Origin: Candidula unifasciata
Lineage: Eukaryota > Mollusca > Gastropoda > Stylommatophora > Geomitridae
Length of the DNA: 64,000 nt
Direction of reading: 5' to 3'
Assembly: GCA_905116865.2 (NCBI GenBank)
Contig: CAJHNH020008438.1
Span: 1-64,000, forward strand
A model generated the notes under the pieces. It had not been told where the DNA came from. It worked only from the letters and a program-made list of their open reading frames with translations, and ran no database searches. A program made the translations under genes and the position numbers. Shown here one piece after another: positions 63,690-64,000 of this stretch (its first letter is position 1; every line of letters begins with the position of its first letter).

Positions 63690-64000
63690 AGCAGTGTACT
63701 GAGGGCAGTTGGAATGATGATCATTACATAAAGGGCAGTTTGAATGATAATCATTATATAAAGGGCAGTCGGAATGATGATCATTATATAAAGGGCAGTT
63801 GGAATGATCATCTGTGTACTGAGGGCAGTTGGAATGATGATCAGTGCACTGAGAGCGGTTGGAATGATGATCAGTGTATTGAGGGCAGTTGAAATGATTA
63901 TTGGTGTACTGAGGGCATTCAGAATGTTGATCGGTGTATTGAGGGCAGATGGAATGATGATCAGTGTATTAAGGGCAGATGGAATGATGATCAGTGTACT
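63690..64000. repeat. 30-base minisatellite running off the window
   Basis: About ten copies of a unit GAGGGCAGTTGGAATGATGA plus TCAGTGTACT, with an ATATAAAG variant at the left. Confidence 0.95.

Overview
The window is nuclear DNA from an intron-rich animal, most likely a mollusc and probably a gastropod. That guess rests on split genes with GT-AG introns, dense tRNA-derived SINEs, several LINE families, and secreted cysteine-rich proteins with a peritrophin-like chitin-binding end. No bacterial operons, rRNA genes, functional tRNA genes or CRISPR arrays were seen. The species cannot be fixed from sequence alone.

The genic content is a head-to-tail array of at least three paralogous genes on the + strand, called A, B and C here. 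Gene A has exons at 7236-7544, 8376-8675, 10723-10843 and 13081-13216; its signal-peptide exon was not found. Gene B is complete in outline: 18761-18848, 20393-20701, 22430-22729, 24637-24757 and 27122-27248, encoding about 314 residues. Gene C has exons at 30318-30372, 44867-45154, 48674-48794 and 50555-50690, plus a possible 24-base micro-exon at 43059-43082, encoding about 207 residues. A full-length product is a signal peptide, two copies of an unrecognised four-cysteine domain, a Pro/Lys or Thr linker, and a C-terminal module resembling peritrophin-A/CBM14. Matching exons have identical lengths in A and B (309, 300 and 121 bases), and intron phases are 1-1-1-2. Gene C has apparently lost the first cysteine domain. 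Sequons are frequent, so the products are probably secreted glycoproteins acting on chitinous or mucous matrix; this role is inference.

The first 2.4 kb is a Thr-rich, mucin-like 33-base repeat (TTPTTTETTTA-type) ending in a possible splice donor, with a short terminal exon and AATAAA just downstream. A second Thr-rich tract with NIT sequons (43.14-44.34 kb) lies inside gene C.

Most of the rest is mobile and repetitive DNA: LINE fragments of several families, at least four tRNA-derived SINE families, other interspersed families, a Helentron-like repeat in three copies, three MITEs with readable target duplications, and many micro- and minisatellites, including about 945 bases of ATGT. From 52253 to 56230 there is an almost complete R2-type (restriction-like endonuclease) retrotransposon. 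It sits in a 25-base minisatellite, has an exact 22-base target duplication, and carries one in-frame stop. From 56 kb to the end only repeats and unassigned DNA were seen.
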